NCBI GenBank assembly: GCA_002081555.1
Contig: MZNV01001887.1
Location: forward strand, 1-49,367
Source: Protostelium mycophagum
Taxonomy: Eukaryota; Evosea; Variosea; Protosteliida; Protosteliaceae
DNA: 49,367 nucleotides
Reading direction: 5' to 3'
In this document: positions 1-11,293 of the stretch, piece after piece
How positions within the stretch are numbered: the stretch's first letter is position 1
Layout of the letters: each line of letters starts with the position of its first letter
Program-made: the position numbers and the translations under genes
Notes under the pieces: generated by a model
Told to the model about the DNA's origin: nothing
What the model saw: the letters and a program-made list of their open reading frames with translations, nothing else
Databases searched by the model: none

Positions 1-714
1 CTTTCTACAATGCTGGGATATTTCCCAGCCACTGAAATTTTCCTGGTTTTGTTTATTTTAAAATCATGGAAATTTAAATTTATTTACGGAGAAATAATAT
101 AACAAAAAAAGACTCACTCCAATTTTCCGGATTTTTGTTCCATCAGGGCTGAGGTGTGGTATCGGACGGAGAGATCTCCAGACACGTTGGCATAAACACT
201 CCTCTCTTTGAACTGTTCTAAAGCCTTGAGATATGGTCCATCTACAGTAAGCTCGGTCATCAAAAAAATTCTGCTGCAAATTTGATTTAAAATTCCTCTC
301 TGACAATTTCCACATGGCAACATTTCACTTGACAAAATGATGAGATAATTAAGAATGATTTTTGGGTCCGTTGTAGATGTGAGTTGTTCGGTCAAACCTG
401 GAAGGGTCATGCGCAAGAGTAAGGGGTTCTCTTTAACATCCTCTAATATCAACTGCACTCCCGTTTGTGACAAGAACCATCTACAATACGTCACGTGACA
501 CTCTGAGACTCCTGAAGAATTTTGACTGTTTTTCGTGTAAAAATTTAAAATTAAAAAAACTCACTTGCAGAGTAGATTTGTGAATTGTCCCAATAGATCA
601 TCCGAGCCACTCGATCCAACTGCTTTTTTCAATAAAAGAAATATAACGAGCCGCGCATCTTCGACGGTTGTCATCATAGGGAGAGCTACAACTCATCACC
701 CGACAAAATCGCTG
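1..714 (-). CDS. DUF676-type putative serine esterase/lipase, partial
   Basis: This gene runs off the left edge of the window. Exons on the minus strand read FLLLKKAVGSSGSDDLLGQ, then WFLSQTGVQLILEDVKENP with LLLRMTLPG, then YLKALEQFKERSVYANVSGD with SVRYHTSAL. That is the pattern of the C-terminal half of DUF676 alpha/beta-hydrolases (yeast ROG1 and plant putative serine esterases), which have RTG-QLFL, PLLLRM and F-R-YANV-D--V-Y-TS-I. Family members are lipid or acyl hydrolases. Introns carry TTGTAG or TTTCAG acceptors near 484 and 33. The GxSxG nucleophile region should lie upstream, but only about 200 bases separate this gene from vinculin, so it is either very compressed, 5'-truncated, or its first exons were missed. 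Family call fairly sure; gene start unknown. Confidence 0.55.
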
Positions 715-930
715 CTCAAAGAATAGCCACCTGCCCCCTGGCTCTTTCTGTCAAGTAATAACTTCTATATTTTTGAAGAAAGAAAGCGTTCTGTTTTTCA
801 GCATCCAAAAAACGTTGGGGGAAGCTGTTTGGGTGTCGTGTCCGCACAAAATGTCAATGTAGACAGCTCCCTGCAAACGGAAACGGCATATTTCAGAGCA
901 GCCGAAGGCAGACACGAATACATAAACAAG

Positions 931-3900
931 ATGGAGGCACTGGATCAAATCGTAACCGTCGCATCAGAGGTAAGCACTTGCATTTCACATGGCCTAGTCG
1001 TCGATTCACATTGTACTTTTGTGAGGGTTGTGATAACCGTCCGAATGTGTTTATAGACAATAACTCATTGATCTGCACAGATCATTTTGGTCTTTGAGCA
1101 AGGACAGAACAATGCAGCCGCCGAAATCGTCATGCCGAAGTCCAACTTTGATAATGTCTGCAACGAAATCAGAAGAATGGTGACTCTGCACCAAAGTGAG
1201 TGCGATCATGTTTCAGAGAATGCCGATACGTTATGCGTGAGGACGCCTTCGGCGTATTAGGTCTTCTGGCAGTGCATTGGCAGCTGCTATCAACATAGGG
1301 ATGGGCCTCATAATACTGCGGTTAATGATGTCATGTTCTTGGCACAGCTGCAATGCCGACAAAACGTTCCCTCCACCTCTTTTTGTGCACAACATTATCT
1401 TCTCATCCTTCAGTTCTCAAGTCTAATAGGTCAATCTGGACGCATCACAGACGTCGGCTTACGCCGCCAATTGGATGCAAGTAATGCAAACATCACAAAT
1501 GCGACACACAAACTACAAGATCTAGTCGCTCGCGAAGCGCCAATCCACAATGGGGTGTACTCAATCGTCAGGTCGGTCATTGTCATCTGCATGATGCCAT
1601 CGAAAGCTCACCTCTTCTGAACAACTGTGTACATTGCGGTTACAACGCGCACGACCTTTCGCTTCTAAACAAAATCTTTGAGATATCTCACTCTTTGACA
1701 GGAGTATCTATGACCCCTTCCATGCCATATTAAAAGATATCATATTTGAGACAGTGAAACAACTGCAGATCGTTGACCAAGCCAACGTCCAGATCATTAT
1801 CTCCTCATCAAAGGCAAACCTCGAGCTCCTCATCCGTTTGAAGGTCAGAAAATTCGAAGAAATTTCATTCTTCGAATCCTCGAAATTTCGCTGAAATTTC
1901 ACAGAATTCTGATTCGGAACAAGCGGTTGAGTTGGTGGAGAATGAGATCAGAAAAGTTCTTGGAGATTTCCTGAACCACGTGCAGACCCGCCTGAACGAA
2001 TCCACGGACAATTTCCTCAGGGACAAACTAGGTGAAATTTCACCTAGATCTCACGAATGTCAGAATAACTGTGATGACGTCATCTAGCGTATGGATCGGA
2101 CACGTTACGTAACAACAGAGAGCCCATGATCGAATCGGCGAAGCAAGACACTAGGATGCGCACCGCTTTCAGCAAGCAAGAGCGTGACAACACCCTCAAG
2201 ACACAAATCCAAGTGAATTTGCACGAATTTTCACCGAAACATCTCGTCAAATTCTCGCTGAAATTTCGCAGGCTCTTCAGGAGATTGTGTCTTCCATCAG
2301 CGCAACTTCCAAATTTATTTCGGATTTTTCTCTACTATTCGAAATGCCACCTTCTATGCTTGACGGCTGGCACAGGTGAGATCCTCGAAATTTCATCGGA
2401 ATTTCACCGACTTTTCACCTAGATCTCCCATCGTGGAGGAGGCCTTGTCCAGACTCGCTCATGCCATCAGAAGAGGTGACAGAGACGCTGCTCTGGAGGC
2501 CCTTCAGGATCTCATCGATGAGACCAACAGACAAATCCAAGAGGTGATTGGATGTCTGTATGCTTCTTGTGGACAGCGTACCTGATATCTCATGATATCT
2601 CGTTATGAGGTCATAGTGTTGACCGAGCTAGGGTAAACTCTTCGCGCAAGGAATGAAAGATCCTGCCAGAAAGGCAGCATTGTTGAAAGACATACAAGAC
2701 CTCGAGAACTGTGTCGGGAAATTAGTCAGGTGCGGAGATCATTTGAAATTTCAGGGAAAACTCCGAACCCTCTGGTCTTGCTCCGGGCACAATGAATTGG
2801 TCCCGAAAAGCTCTGTACATATCTTGACATTTTTGTGACATTTCCAGCACCGCAAGGAAGGCAATAGACAACCCGAACGACCCCGCAATCCTCGCAGAAT
2901 TGGACAGACTCATCGAACAAGCCAGAGATCTTAACCGCCGCATCGCGGTAAGAAGACGTGACAGTCTCGTGTCTTAACGTGATTCAGGACGCGAGACAAC
3001 CTGAGACAGAATTTTTGGCGGCTTCTTCACAGCTGCAAGCCATAATGGGAAAGCTAATGGCATCCGCCAAGAGGTACGTAATCTTTTGTTCTAAAAATAG
3101 CTTTTATGTACCGCGAAGCTTCACGGTAATTTCCTTGCCGACATCACAGTCAAAAATGTCATTTTTCAACCCACAAAACGATGACGTCATCACCCTGACC
3201 CTCCCAGGGGTGCCGCAAACGAGGTGGTGGCCGCATCCAAAGAATTGATCGATCTTATCGGTCAAGAAACATCAAATGGAAGGAGGTATGCGGCTGGTGT
3301 GGAAGATCCACAGAGAAAGAAGGCCATTTTAGACGCCTGTGACGAGCTCGACCGCTACGCACCTCTCATCTTGGCTGCCGCCAAGAAGGTTTTGGGTGAG
3401 TTTTCAACGGTATTTCCGTGAAATTCCGACGAAATTTCGAGAGAAATTCGCGCTTGTTTTTGAAAGTTTAAATTTCGTTGTTGAATTCTAGATCTTTGAG
3501 CCAGAGAGTAATAAAATCAGCAAACCCGAATGACCTCGCCGCGCAACAAGAGCTGGCGGATTTGATGGAGAAGGCCAGACTTGCCCACGCCAAACTTAAC
3601 GCTGCTATATTAGAAAACGAATTGGCCAAAAACTTGGCACTTAACCAGGAGTTGTTCCAGCAGTTGAACGACGCCGTGCACAACCGAGGTGAGCTCACAT
3701 CGATCTACAACTGTGTAGATATCGAACTATACAGCTGTGATTATTTGAGTACTCTGATGTATTTCAAATATAGAAATAATGCTCATTTTATTTAGATGCA
3801 GACGCAGTCAGAGAGAGGCTGAAGGACATTGCTGACGTCGTGGGTAGACGTATCGACCTGGGAAGGTGAAATTTCGAGGAGATTTCGAGAACTGACTCGT

Positions 3901-5355
3901 TGTAGAAAGCTGGCTGCAGAGACGAACGACCCTGCACTCAGAAACCAAATTCTGGATGCCGTTGCATTTTTGGAAAACGGTATATTTCATTGTTATTTTA
4001 CAGTTGTGGTGTTCTACAATTTCATTCTATTTTTAGCTCAGTATTTCAGGACTGCCCAAATTAAGAGAACACGCCAATAACTATTTGGCAAACCCCACAC
4101 CCGCCAACTTGCAGAAATTCGACAACCACTCTGCTGCCATGCTTGACGCTGCTGAGCGCGTCACTGCTACTCACCATTTCCCGGTAATATATTTTAAAAG
4201 TATTGGAATTTTTCTGACAGCTTTTCACCAATTTAATTTTCGCTGAAAATTCTGCAGCAAACTCTTTACGACCAGGCACAATCCGCTGGGAACAGATTGG
4301 ATACAGCCCTGTCAAAACTGACATCTGCTGTCAGAAGAGGAGATGCCAAGGCAGCCACAGAGGCGTGCCACGAAGTCGTGGAGCAGATCAAAAGACAAGC
4401 ACAACTTGCTCGCGATTTGGCAGAGAAATGCACCGAGCCAACACTCAAGAAGCAACTGCAAGGTCAGTTTTCTGTTCAAGAAATTATAGACATGGAGAAT
4501 GTGATCCTGATGATGCGTCAGATGCGGCAGTCAAGCTGGACGGTTTGGCACCAAAGATTGTCCAGGCCACAAAGGATGCGCTGTCTGACCCCAATAACAA
4601 AGCCAAGCAGGCCGTTTTAGAGGCCCTGGTCGCTGATGCGAAGAAGACCTCAGACTTTGTCAGCGATGCTGCAGAAAGAATGCGCACCGACGCAAAACTG
4701 AGTGAGTTTATGATGTTTAGATCTGCAAATGTCACCCCTGACACTTTTGACAGCTCAGAAGTTGGAGAACTTGAATGTCAGCAGGCCAAACCTCAACCCT
4801 GACGGCAGAAATGATGCTATTTTAAGCGCAGCCCAAAACGTTTCTGATGCTGCTTCCACAAAGCCAGTCAATCAAGAGCACAAAAATCTTTTGGACATTG
4901 CGCAATCCATCGCAGAAGAGATGGCGGTGAGAGATTCCCTTGAAATTTCAAAGAAAACTGAGTGAAATTTCAGAAACTATCCGAAGCAGCCGCCAGAAAG
5001 GACAAGGGGGGAATGATAGAGGCAGCCAAGCGCATTGCTGGAATGCTCGGAAAAATCCAACAGTTCTCTGGCGACATCGCAAGCAAATGCACAGACCCCA
5101 TACTAAGAGACAGGCTCTTGGCCCTCTCTAAGGTGATCTGTTACACGATTTTGTTGCAAAGCACATATTTACTGTTAAAAGGTGCCTCAGAACTTTGCCG
5201 TTCAATTGAAGATTATTGCTGCTGTGAAATCAGGATCTGGAGCAAACGACTCTTCTGCGAAGCATCAACTCGTTACTTGTGCGCAAGGATTGTGCAACTC
5301 TGTCATCAAGACTGTGGAGGCTGCTCAGTCTGCTGCCATCAAGTGCAAGAAATAG
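931..5355 (+). CDS. Vinculin family protein
   Basis: A large helical-bundle actin-binding protein spread over roughly 18 exons. The start chosen is the ATG in MEALDQIVTVASE, spliced in frame to IILVFEQGQNNAAAEIV. Recognisable stretches are RQLDASNANITNATHKLQDL, SRLAHAIRRGDRDAALEALQ, NRLDTALSKLTSAVRRGDAK and LTSAVRRGD-like repeats of helical segments. The tail has LLALSK-FAVQLKIIAAVKSG then LVTCAQGLCNSVIKTVEAAQ, which matches the vinculin tail pattern (STQLKILSTVKA...NLMQSVKETVREAEAASIK). The protein ends at AAIKCKK, so the short C-terminal hydrophobic arm of animal vinculin is absent. Vinculins link actin to adhesion sites in animals, and relatives occur in amoebae. Many introns contain GAAATTTC boxes. 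AATAAA starts 6 nt after the stop (5361). Vinculin rather than alpha-catenin is inferred from the tail. Confidence 0.85.
1242..1255. repeat. GC mini-hairpin in vinculin intron 2
   Basis: ACGCCTTCGGCGT forms a 5-bp GC-rich stem with a TTC loop, inside an intron of about 220 nt where most neighbours are 40-60 nt. Confidence 0.5.
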
Positions 5356-5639
5356 ATCATAATAAATGTTGTACAACAATGATCTCACTGTGCAGACCTA
5401 CATTCAGAATCTTGCTATATCAAAATGTCGACTAGAAAATTATCACCTGGTGCTATTTCTTTTACTACTCTTCATGTGGAATAAAAATATTATATGATAT
5501 CAAATAGTGCAGTTTGTCTAAAACTTTGGCAACAAGTTCTGCCAATGGGGAGGATGGTTCTCCTGATATCTTCCAAATCAGATTATTGTTAACAGTCCAC
5601 CATTGTGGTGCAGGCTGCTCAACACTTTGTGATGGCCAA

Positions 5640-6225
5640 CTCACATCGTACTACGCTCAATAGTATATTGATCAGGAATGGTGTGAGATGTTGACATCTG
5701 GAATATTCACCATCTTGAAGTGGTCGATGTTTGCGTTCATAAAGACTTGTGGCAATATCTTTCTCGTCATAGTCCTGGACTCTGGAGGAACGATGTCAAA
5801 AAGCCCATTCATCAGATCAGCAGCATGACCTGTCAGATATGTCAATATGACATGAATGTCATTTTAGCATGGACCACAGTATCACGCACTGCTCTCCAGG
5901 CCTCCTCGTCCTTTGATATATCGAACCCTCTGAAGGACGAAAATTACCAAAGAACCATTCAGAGGGTGCTCACAACGATTCAAACTTGGCTCTCATCTGG
6001 CAAGAAAAAGTGCATCTCCTTCTGCACGAGATAATGGGTAGGAGATTCCTCAAATTGTAAGATGGGGGAGAGGGATTGGATTCCTGGTGGTGTCATGCCA
6101 AGCAGTTTTGTTTCTGATCCGAGTTGGCCAAAACGGATCTTGCATGATCGAAATTTCTGAAAAATCGAGTGGAACAACTGGTCAGACCGTTTCACTGTTG
6201 GGCGGCTTGGGTGGACCATCCAGAT
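5640..6225 (-). CDS. Unassigned, coding-like exons of an uncertain gene
   Basis: The minus strand carries protein-like open stretches that I cannot join cleanly. A 79-codon open frame from an ATG at 6219 includes FHSIFQKFRSCKIRFGQ and LQFEESPTHYLVQKEMHFF. It is followed by DEEAWRAVRDTVVHAKM, then HAADLMNGLFDIVPPESRTM with FMNANIDHFKMVNIPDVNIS and a stop near 5650. Candidate donors and acceptors leave frame mismatches between these blocks. It may be a host gene with introns I failed to place, or a decayed gene. An alternative small start (MSTTVSQLESYF, about 6273) also exists. No family recognised. Between 5367 and 5640 I see only AT-rich sequence. Confidence 0.3.
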
Positions 6226-6540
6226 TCGTTGTGATTTTCAAAGTAACTCTCAAGTTGTGAAACAGTTGTAGACATCACAAGTGGTAAAAATAAAATAAAA
6301 AATTCACCTTTTCCTCACTTGAATATACAATGTGAATATTAATAGTTATTATTAACAATAATTATTCCCGCCACTTTTTGCAATGCCAAAAGGACAACAA
6401 ATTTAATTTTGTTTCATCAAAGACAATCCAATTGTCTTTGCATATCGTGAAAACATCGTCGCTCCTCTAAACACGGTATTCTAATATTAAATTTTAATAT
6501 TTCTGTTGGGAGATAATCAAACTGCACAATAATAGATCTG

Positions 6541-7257
6541 TTATTTCTTCTCGCCATGAGCGGCTGCCTGCGCTGCCGCCTCCGCTTGAGCCGCTTTTCC
6601 GAGTCCATCAGTCCGTTTTGGTGATTGGGGAATGGTAAAGACGGCGACTGGTCGGTCTTCGGCGACTAAGAAATTGAAGGTAGACACTGCAGCTCTCTAT
6701 TTAAATCAATCAGATCTTGATGATTTTGATGTCAAACTACTGGTGCTCACCGATGTCATGGGTTCTACAGATATACCAAGTTCTTGGAAGTGAGATTTCA
6801 TCTCCCAATTGAATTTATGTGCCTCATCTCCACACCCAACAAAAATGATTCTGGGGGCAGGAGTGAGGAGATGTATCATAGATAAGCTCTCTATCGTGAT
6901 GTCTGAAGCTTTGGTGATGCCCTTCCAATGGAAAACTTGTGTGGGCAGTATGATCACTGGGCCTAGATATTGTATGCCTGAAATGACGAAACCATTCTCG
7001 TTGTATTCTTGAACCTCCATTTTTCCTGTCTCAGTTTGTGTTGCATTGTTCACCTCCGCCGCACGATTCTGTACACTCTTCTGCCAGACCCTAGCTACAC
7101 CTTGGTCCTTCCCAGTTCCTTTTACAGGACCATCATTCTGAAATGTTGAGTATTTTCTGATGGGTAACTGATGGTGAATATTTGTCTGTGGACAACGACC
7201 TAAAGTTCTGGTGTTCAACCGTGTGAGAAGTCTGCTGGCTCCAAGATTGGCTGACAT
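6541..7257 (-). CDS. NDUFAF3: NDUFAF3/DUF498 mitochondrial complex I assembly factor
   Basis: Two exons. The first encodes a basic N-terminus with Arg and Ser typical of mitochondrial import (RLLTRLNTRTLGR) and the Mth938/DUF498 fold: YNENGFVISGIQYLGPVIIL, ITIESLSMIHLLTPAPRIIF then VGCGDEAHKF, and GISVEPM. The second carries STFNFLVAEDRPVAVFTIP, the family's terminal strand and loop, plus an Ala/Gln-rich tail ending HGEKK. The best intron runs from a GTAGTT donor near 6730 to CTGCAG near 6673, giving VEPMTSVSTMSTFNFL. Family members help build mitochondrial respiratory complex I, so this organism probably keeps complex I. Transcription diverges from COG4 about 110 bases away. Confidence 0.88.
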
Positions 7258-7367
7258 GATGTTTGTGGAAAGATGAAATCACGCCTAATCATGTCGCAAT
7301 AAAAAAATAAGATATCTTTTTCTTCCACAGCTGATGTGATGTGATGTTCCACAGCGACACATGATCG
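7258..7367. promoter_or_regulatory. Shared divergent promoter region, NDUFAF3-like/COG4
   Basis: Only about 110 bases separate the two opposite start codons, so both promoters must lie here. The segment holds AATAAAAAAATAAGATATC-like AT-rich sequence and TGATGTGATGTGATG direct repeats. No defined factor site is recognised. The gap and orientation are seen; promoter function is inferred. Confidence 0.5.
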
Positions 7368-10300
7368 ATGGGGAATGATCTGAGTCAAGAGGAAGGCGAA
7401 AAAACGAGGTAACGAAATTTTTGAGCTGTCAATCTGATTCGTGGTAGTGGAGATGTTCAGGGTGTGCAACCTTCTCTTGGGACAGAGGCCTGGGCTGCGA
7501 GACGTCCTGATTTTTTAGGTAGATCGAATTTACCTGAACTTGCTCCTCTCCCTACATCAAATGAGCCACCCGATAAAATACCATCACCTAGCACAGAACG
7601 TCAACCGACAGTAACAGAGATCACTCCTTCAGTTGTCACAGTCACAGACTTTTCGAATTTCGAGAAACATTCAGAAGAACTTTCACCTCAATCAGCTGCC
7701 AATACAGACCAAATAAATTCCCCACCAGCCACCATACACATCGAGACCTCAACACAGGAACAACAAATCGTCCAATCTCCATCAGAAACAAAAGATGAGA
7801 CGATCATTCCAAACACTCCACAAGAACCAATCGAAGAGCCGCCCAATGTAGAGGAGACAGCCACCGCTACATTACGTGATACAGTGAACAAGGTCCAACA
7901 ACACACGGCAGAAGGACACTACGAATCCGCCTTCCTCGTTCTTTCACAATTTTACACTAATCATCTGGATATCATCGATCTGGCATTAGATTATCCCACT
8001 ATAGAGGTCTACGTGGAGATGATCGAGTCGGTGGAGCAACGTCTAAGAGAAAAAGTGGTGAGAGGGATGGAAAAATGCAGAGCCGAGAAGAACATGCCCG
8101 GTATTGAAAAGTGGGTTTCATTCACTTTTTTGCGATCACAAAACATTCAAAGCTTTTTCCACATATTGAGTCTAAATATAGATACGCCATATTGTACAAA
8201 AGCGCGGGAAGAAAGGAGGAAGGTCTTAAGATCTATCTCAACGAGTATATCATCGGACTTCTACACAAACAGACAGAAAAATCTGCAGAATTACTGAGTG
8301 CATATCTTCTCATCTCAAGCAGACAAGAAGAATCCAAAATCGCAAAGAAGATTGTCAGCCGCGAGGAATACGAAAAAAGGATGCGGGAGGAGGAATCGAA
8401 CCCGCAACGCTTGGGTAACTCGTTGTCGAGGGCGAGAGGCCCAGGGAAGCCGGTGGTCAGTCTAGATGAGCAGGGGCAGGAAGAGTATGTTATAGAGGAG
8501 GAGAGAGATGATGATGAGGACGATGATGATCAGTTGGAGGAGGCCGCTCCTGAGAAAGATTGCATGGATTTTTCCGGTGAATTTTCGGGAAATTACTCTA
8601 TTATCACATTGTTGTCACAAAATTTCGTTTTTTTTATTCGATAAAAAACAATAATAAAAATAATAATAAAATATAAATAAAATATGAATATAAATAATAA
8701 AATAAAATAAAAATTTTATTTTGAAAAGCATCTCAGGTGCAGTTGGAAGTGTATTAGAATGTGGTGCACACATCTTGGAGAAGAAGATGCCACTCATATC
8801 GACACATTTTGGGCCAGATCATTTGGAACCATCTATCAAATTGATACTAGAGACAATAGACAAATTGACTAACCCACTGTTCAACACGTTCATGGAACAC
8901 AACCAACTGTTGGAGGTTGTTGTCAAGGTAACCCATTTGTTTGTATAATTATTGTATTTTTATGCAACTATGAGTCCATGTTGTTGATGCGTAAATTTCA
9001 GTGAAATTTCAAAGTGACACTTTTGACAGGTTAATGAACACAGAATGGCTTCTCTGGAGGGGTTAGAGGATGTGGGCCAGCTGGACACTCGTGACGTGGC
9101 GAATCTTCTGGACCAAATCTCGTTTTTATCTGAATGTAATTCTGTCTTTGATAGATTTCTCCAGAGAAAGGTGATATATTGACACTTGGATATTTTCTCG
9201 TTGTAGATGGATCTGACTTTCGCAGTGTATTGCCATGAGTAATGATATCTTCAACCCCACCGCTATATTGGGGGTGAGATATCAGAGAAATGCACACATG
9301 GCCGAACTCATGACGTACTACACATTACTGGAAGAATATTTCATCATGGAAAGTATAAAGAAGGTGGGCATATTGGCAGGTTGTAGTGCTCATTTTGACA
9401 GGCGCTAAAATTAGATCTATTGCTGCACGAGTGGATCAACCCGGCGGACCAAAAGATTGAGAAGGGCATGACCACGCCCGTTGTAGATAACGTTTTTTTC
9501 ATTTTGAAACAATGTGGAGACAGAGCGCTCTCCACACATCACATCAACTCTTGCTGTTCTGTCGTTTCAATAATCAGTACCATATTAACTATAGATTACA
9601 TGTCCCTGTTGGATACGTAAGTTGAAATTTCGTCGAAAAGTGGAGATATGTTGATTGATTCAGTTGTCTACAACGGTCTATTCAAGGAGAGGATCCCTTC
9701 CACCCTCTGGTAATCCTGTTGTAGATTGTCACAAATACTCGTAGACAAAAAATGTGCTGACATCACGTAGGTACTTCTTAACAATGTGGAGATGAGCAGA
9801 GAATATATTATGGTTTTGAAAAATCAACTTGAATCTGCGATGATGAACCAATATGGAAAGAAAGAAGGCGCCAAAAAGGACATCGAAAAAATTCAAACGT
9901 GCATTTCTGAGCTCAACGGAGTCCATCTACAATGGAAAAACGAACTTTTGATGGTGAGTACCTTTGTAGTTACAGCATTTGTCATGTACTCTCTGCTGTA
10001 TTTGTGTTCTTGTTTTTCGCGGAGATGCGATTTGTTTTTCATGGCTGAAAGACCACAGAAATATCTGAGTAAGGCCAGCGACCGCCTCGCAGACCAGGTA
10101 TGATGACGCTCGTCTGTATACACAGTTGTAGATTCATATGTACAGGTACAACTTCCGAGCCAAATGATGAGGTATATTTTAGATGCCGACAGTTTCCACT
10201 CACACGGGATAAATGATCCTTGGGTCTGGGAATTTATTCACAACATAAGCCAAGACTTGAGACCTTACAAGGTAAATCTCCAATTTGTCGACGATAAATA

Positions 10301-10883
10301 CGAGACATCTTGCACATGTACAGTTTTGTCGACGTCGACCATCTCGTTTACATATTCATCTGAGGCAAATAGGACATATTCAACGAGAACAACTACAATC
10401 ATCTCATGCAACTATTTTTAGAATTTTTGAACGCCAGGATAGAACTCGTGATATCGCAACGACAATTCAACTTATACGGCGCTCTACAACTACAACGAGA
10501 GGTCAAAATCATGCAAGATTATTTCTCCTCAGACACAGGGAAGAGCTTAAGAGCTCAGTACTCAAGGCTCAACCAAATATGCTCCATTCTTACTTTGGAA
10601 AATGTAAGCCTTTAAAGATGGTTCCATTTTGTAGGAAAACCTGATCAGCGGCTTCGCCGCGGGTAATGAGCTTGTAGAGGTGGAGCTTCTGATGTCTCCA
10701 CCTGATACGCTTACGATGATGTCCAAGTGATGATCGTAGGTGGCTGATGTGTACGACCTGTGTCAGGCCTCTATCACGTGGAAGATCGATGAGAAGGAGA
10801 TCAAAAGCTATCTATTTAAAAGAGATGAATTCGATGGGCAAGAGATCGCGGCATTGCAGTTGTCTGCACATTTACATAAATGA
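7368..10883 (+). CDS. COG4: COG4, conserved oligomeric Golgi complex subunit 4
   Basis: A multi-exon gene for a subunit of the COG tether, which acts in retrograde vesicle traffic at the Golgi. The start is MGNDLSQEEGEKT, joined across a 39-nt intron (7409-7447) to GDVQGVQPSLGTEAW. The poorly conserved N-terminus is Pro/Thr/Glu-rich. Family landmarks follow: YESAFLVLSQFY, KLFPHIESKYR-like helices, LEKKMPLISTHFGP, then INPADQKIEKGMTTPVVDNV with FFILKQCGDRALS, matching animal COG4 TSSMVDDVFYIVKKC-RALS. Later come GINDPWVWEFIHNISQDLRP and a C-terminus with VADVYDLCQASITWKIDEKE, the usual COG4 end. An insert with a run of Asp/Glu (about 8500-8540) is unusual. The last intron (about 10604-10740) is long for this gene and holds a GC mini-hairpin. 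Confidence 0.9.
8638..8725 (+). repeat. AT-only low-complexity tract in a COG4 intron
   Basis: About 85 bases almost entirely A and T, built from ATAAA and AATAA units, between the acidic exon and the exon that begins at about 8730. It resembles simple-sequence expansion and no coding potential is visible. Confidence 0.75.
10648..10660. repeat. GC mini-hairpin in the last COG4 intron
   Basis: GCGGCTTCGCCGC: perfect 5-bp arms (GCGGC/GCCGC) with a TTC loop, in an intron of about 136 nt. Confidence 0.7.
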
Positions 10884-10941
10884 GTGAATCATTGCTTGTC
10901 CTGAAGATATTGAGAATCGTGATGGCAAATCATCAATTATC

Positions 10942-11190
10942 TCAGTTACATGTGTGATCACGGATCTCGTGAAGGTTCCTCGGCCACAATTTGGGAGCTC
11001 TGATTGCCTCTTCCCATGCTGCAACTGTATCACCTCTGAGGGCTTTACGAAGTAGATCTTCGTCTATGGGCTCAGCCTTCGGTGGGAAGATTTGATCAGC
11101 ACAATATTCTCCCCACCATAACAAGAGATCGGTTATATAAATAACTAGGGCCTTGAGAACCCCACTCATGTCTTTAAAAAAGCTCATCAT
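10942..11190 (-). CDS. Small single-span membrane protein, unknown
   Basis: An 82-codon open frame opening MMSFFKDMSGVLKALVIYIT with one hydrophobic segment (VLKALVIYITDLLLWW) and a charged C-terminus with DEDLLRKALRGDTVAAWEEA. It sits between the 3' ends of COG4 (about 60 bases away, convergent) and the BRCT gene. The open frame also extends upstream without an ATG (RLSFRADSSPASL), so a further 5' exon is possible. No family recognised. Confidence 0.45.
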   Translation of the reverse strand: MMSFFKDMSGVLKALVIYITDLLLWWGEYCADQIFPPKAEPIDEDLLRKALRGDTVAAWEEAIRAPKLWPRNLHEIRDHTCN

Positions 11191-11286
11191 GAGGCTCGCA
11201 GGAGAAGAATCGGCCCGAAAAGAAAGTCGCCATATTCTACAACTGTGGTTCGTCGTTCATGAATCATGGACATGAAGGCTTGTACA

Positions 11287-11293
11287 TTTATTA
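11287..11293 (-). terminator. Poly(A) signal overlapping the BRCT gene stop
   Basis: The gene ends TTA TAATAAA, so the TAA stop supplies the second to fourth bases of the AATAAA hexamer. The 3' UTR must be very short. Seen directly; use as a cleavage signal is inferred from the hexamer. Confidence 0.65.

Noticed and set aside
9420-9500. CGTTGTAGAT at 9480 as a splice acceptor
   Set aside because: Here it is coding (PVVDN in the conserved COG4 block), so it is not a splice site.
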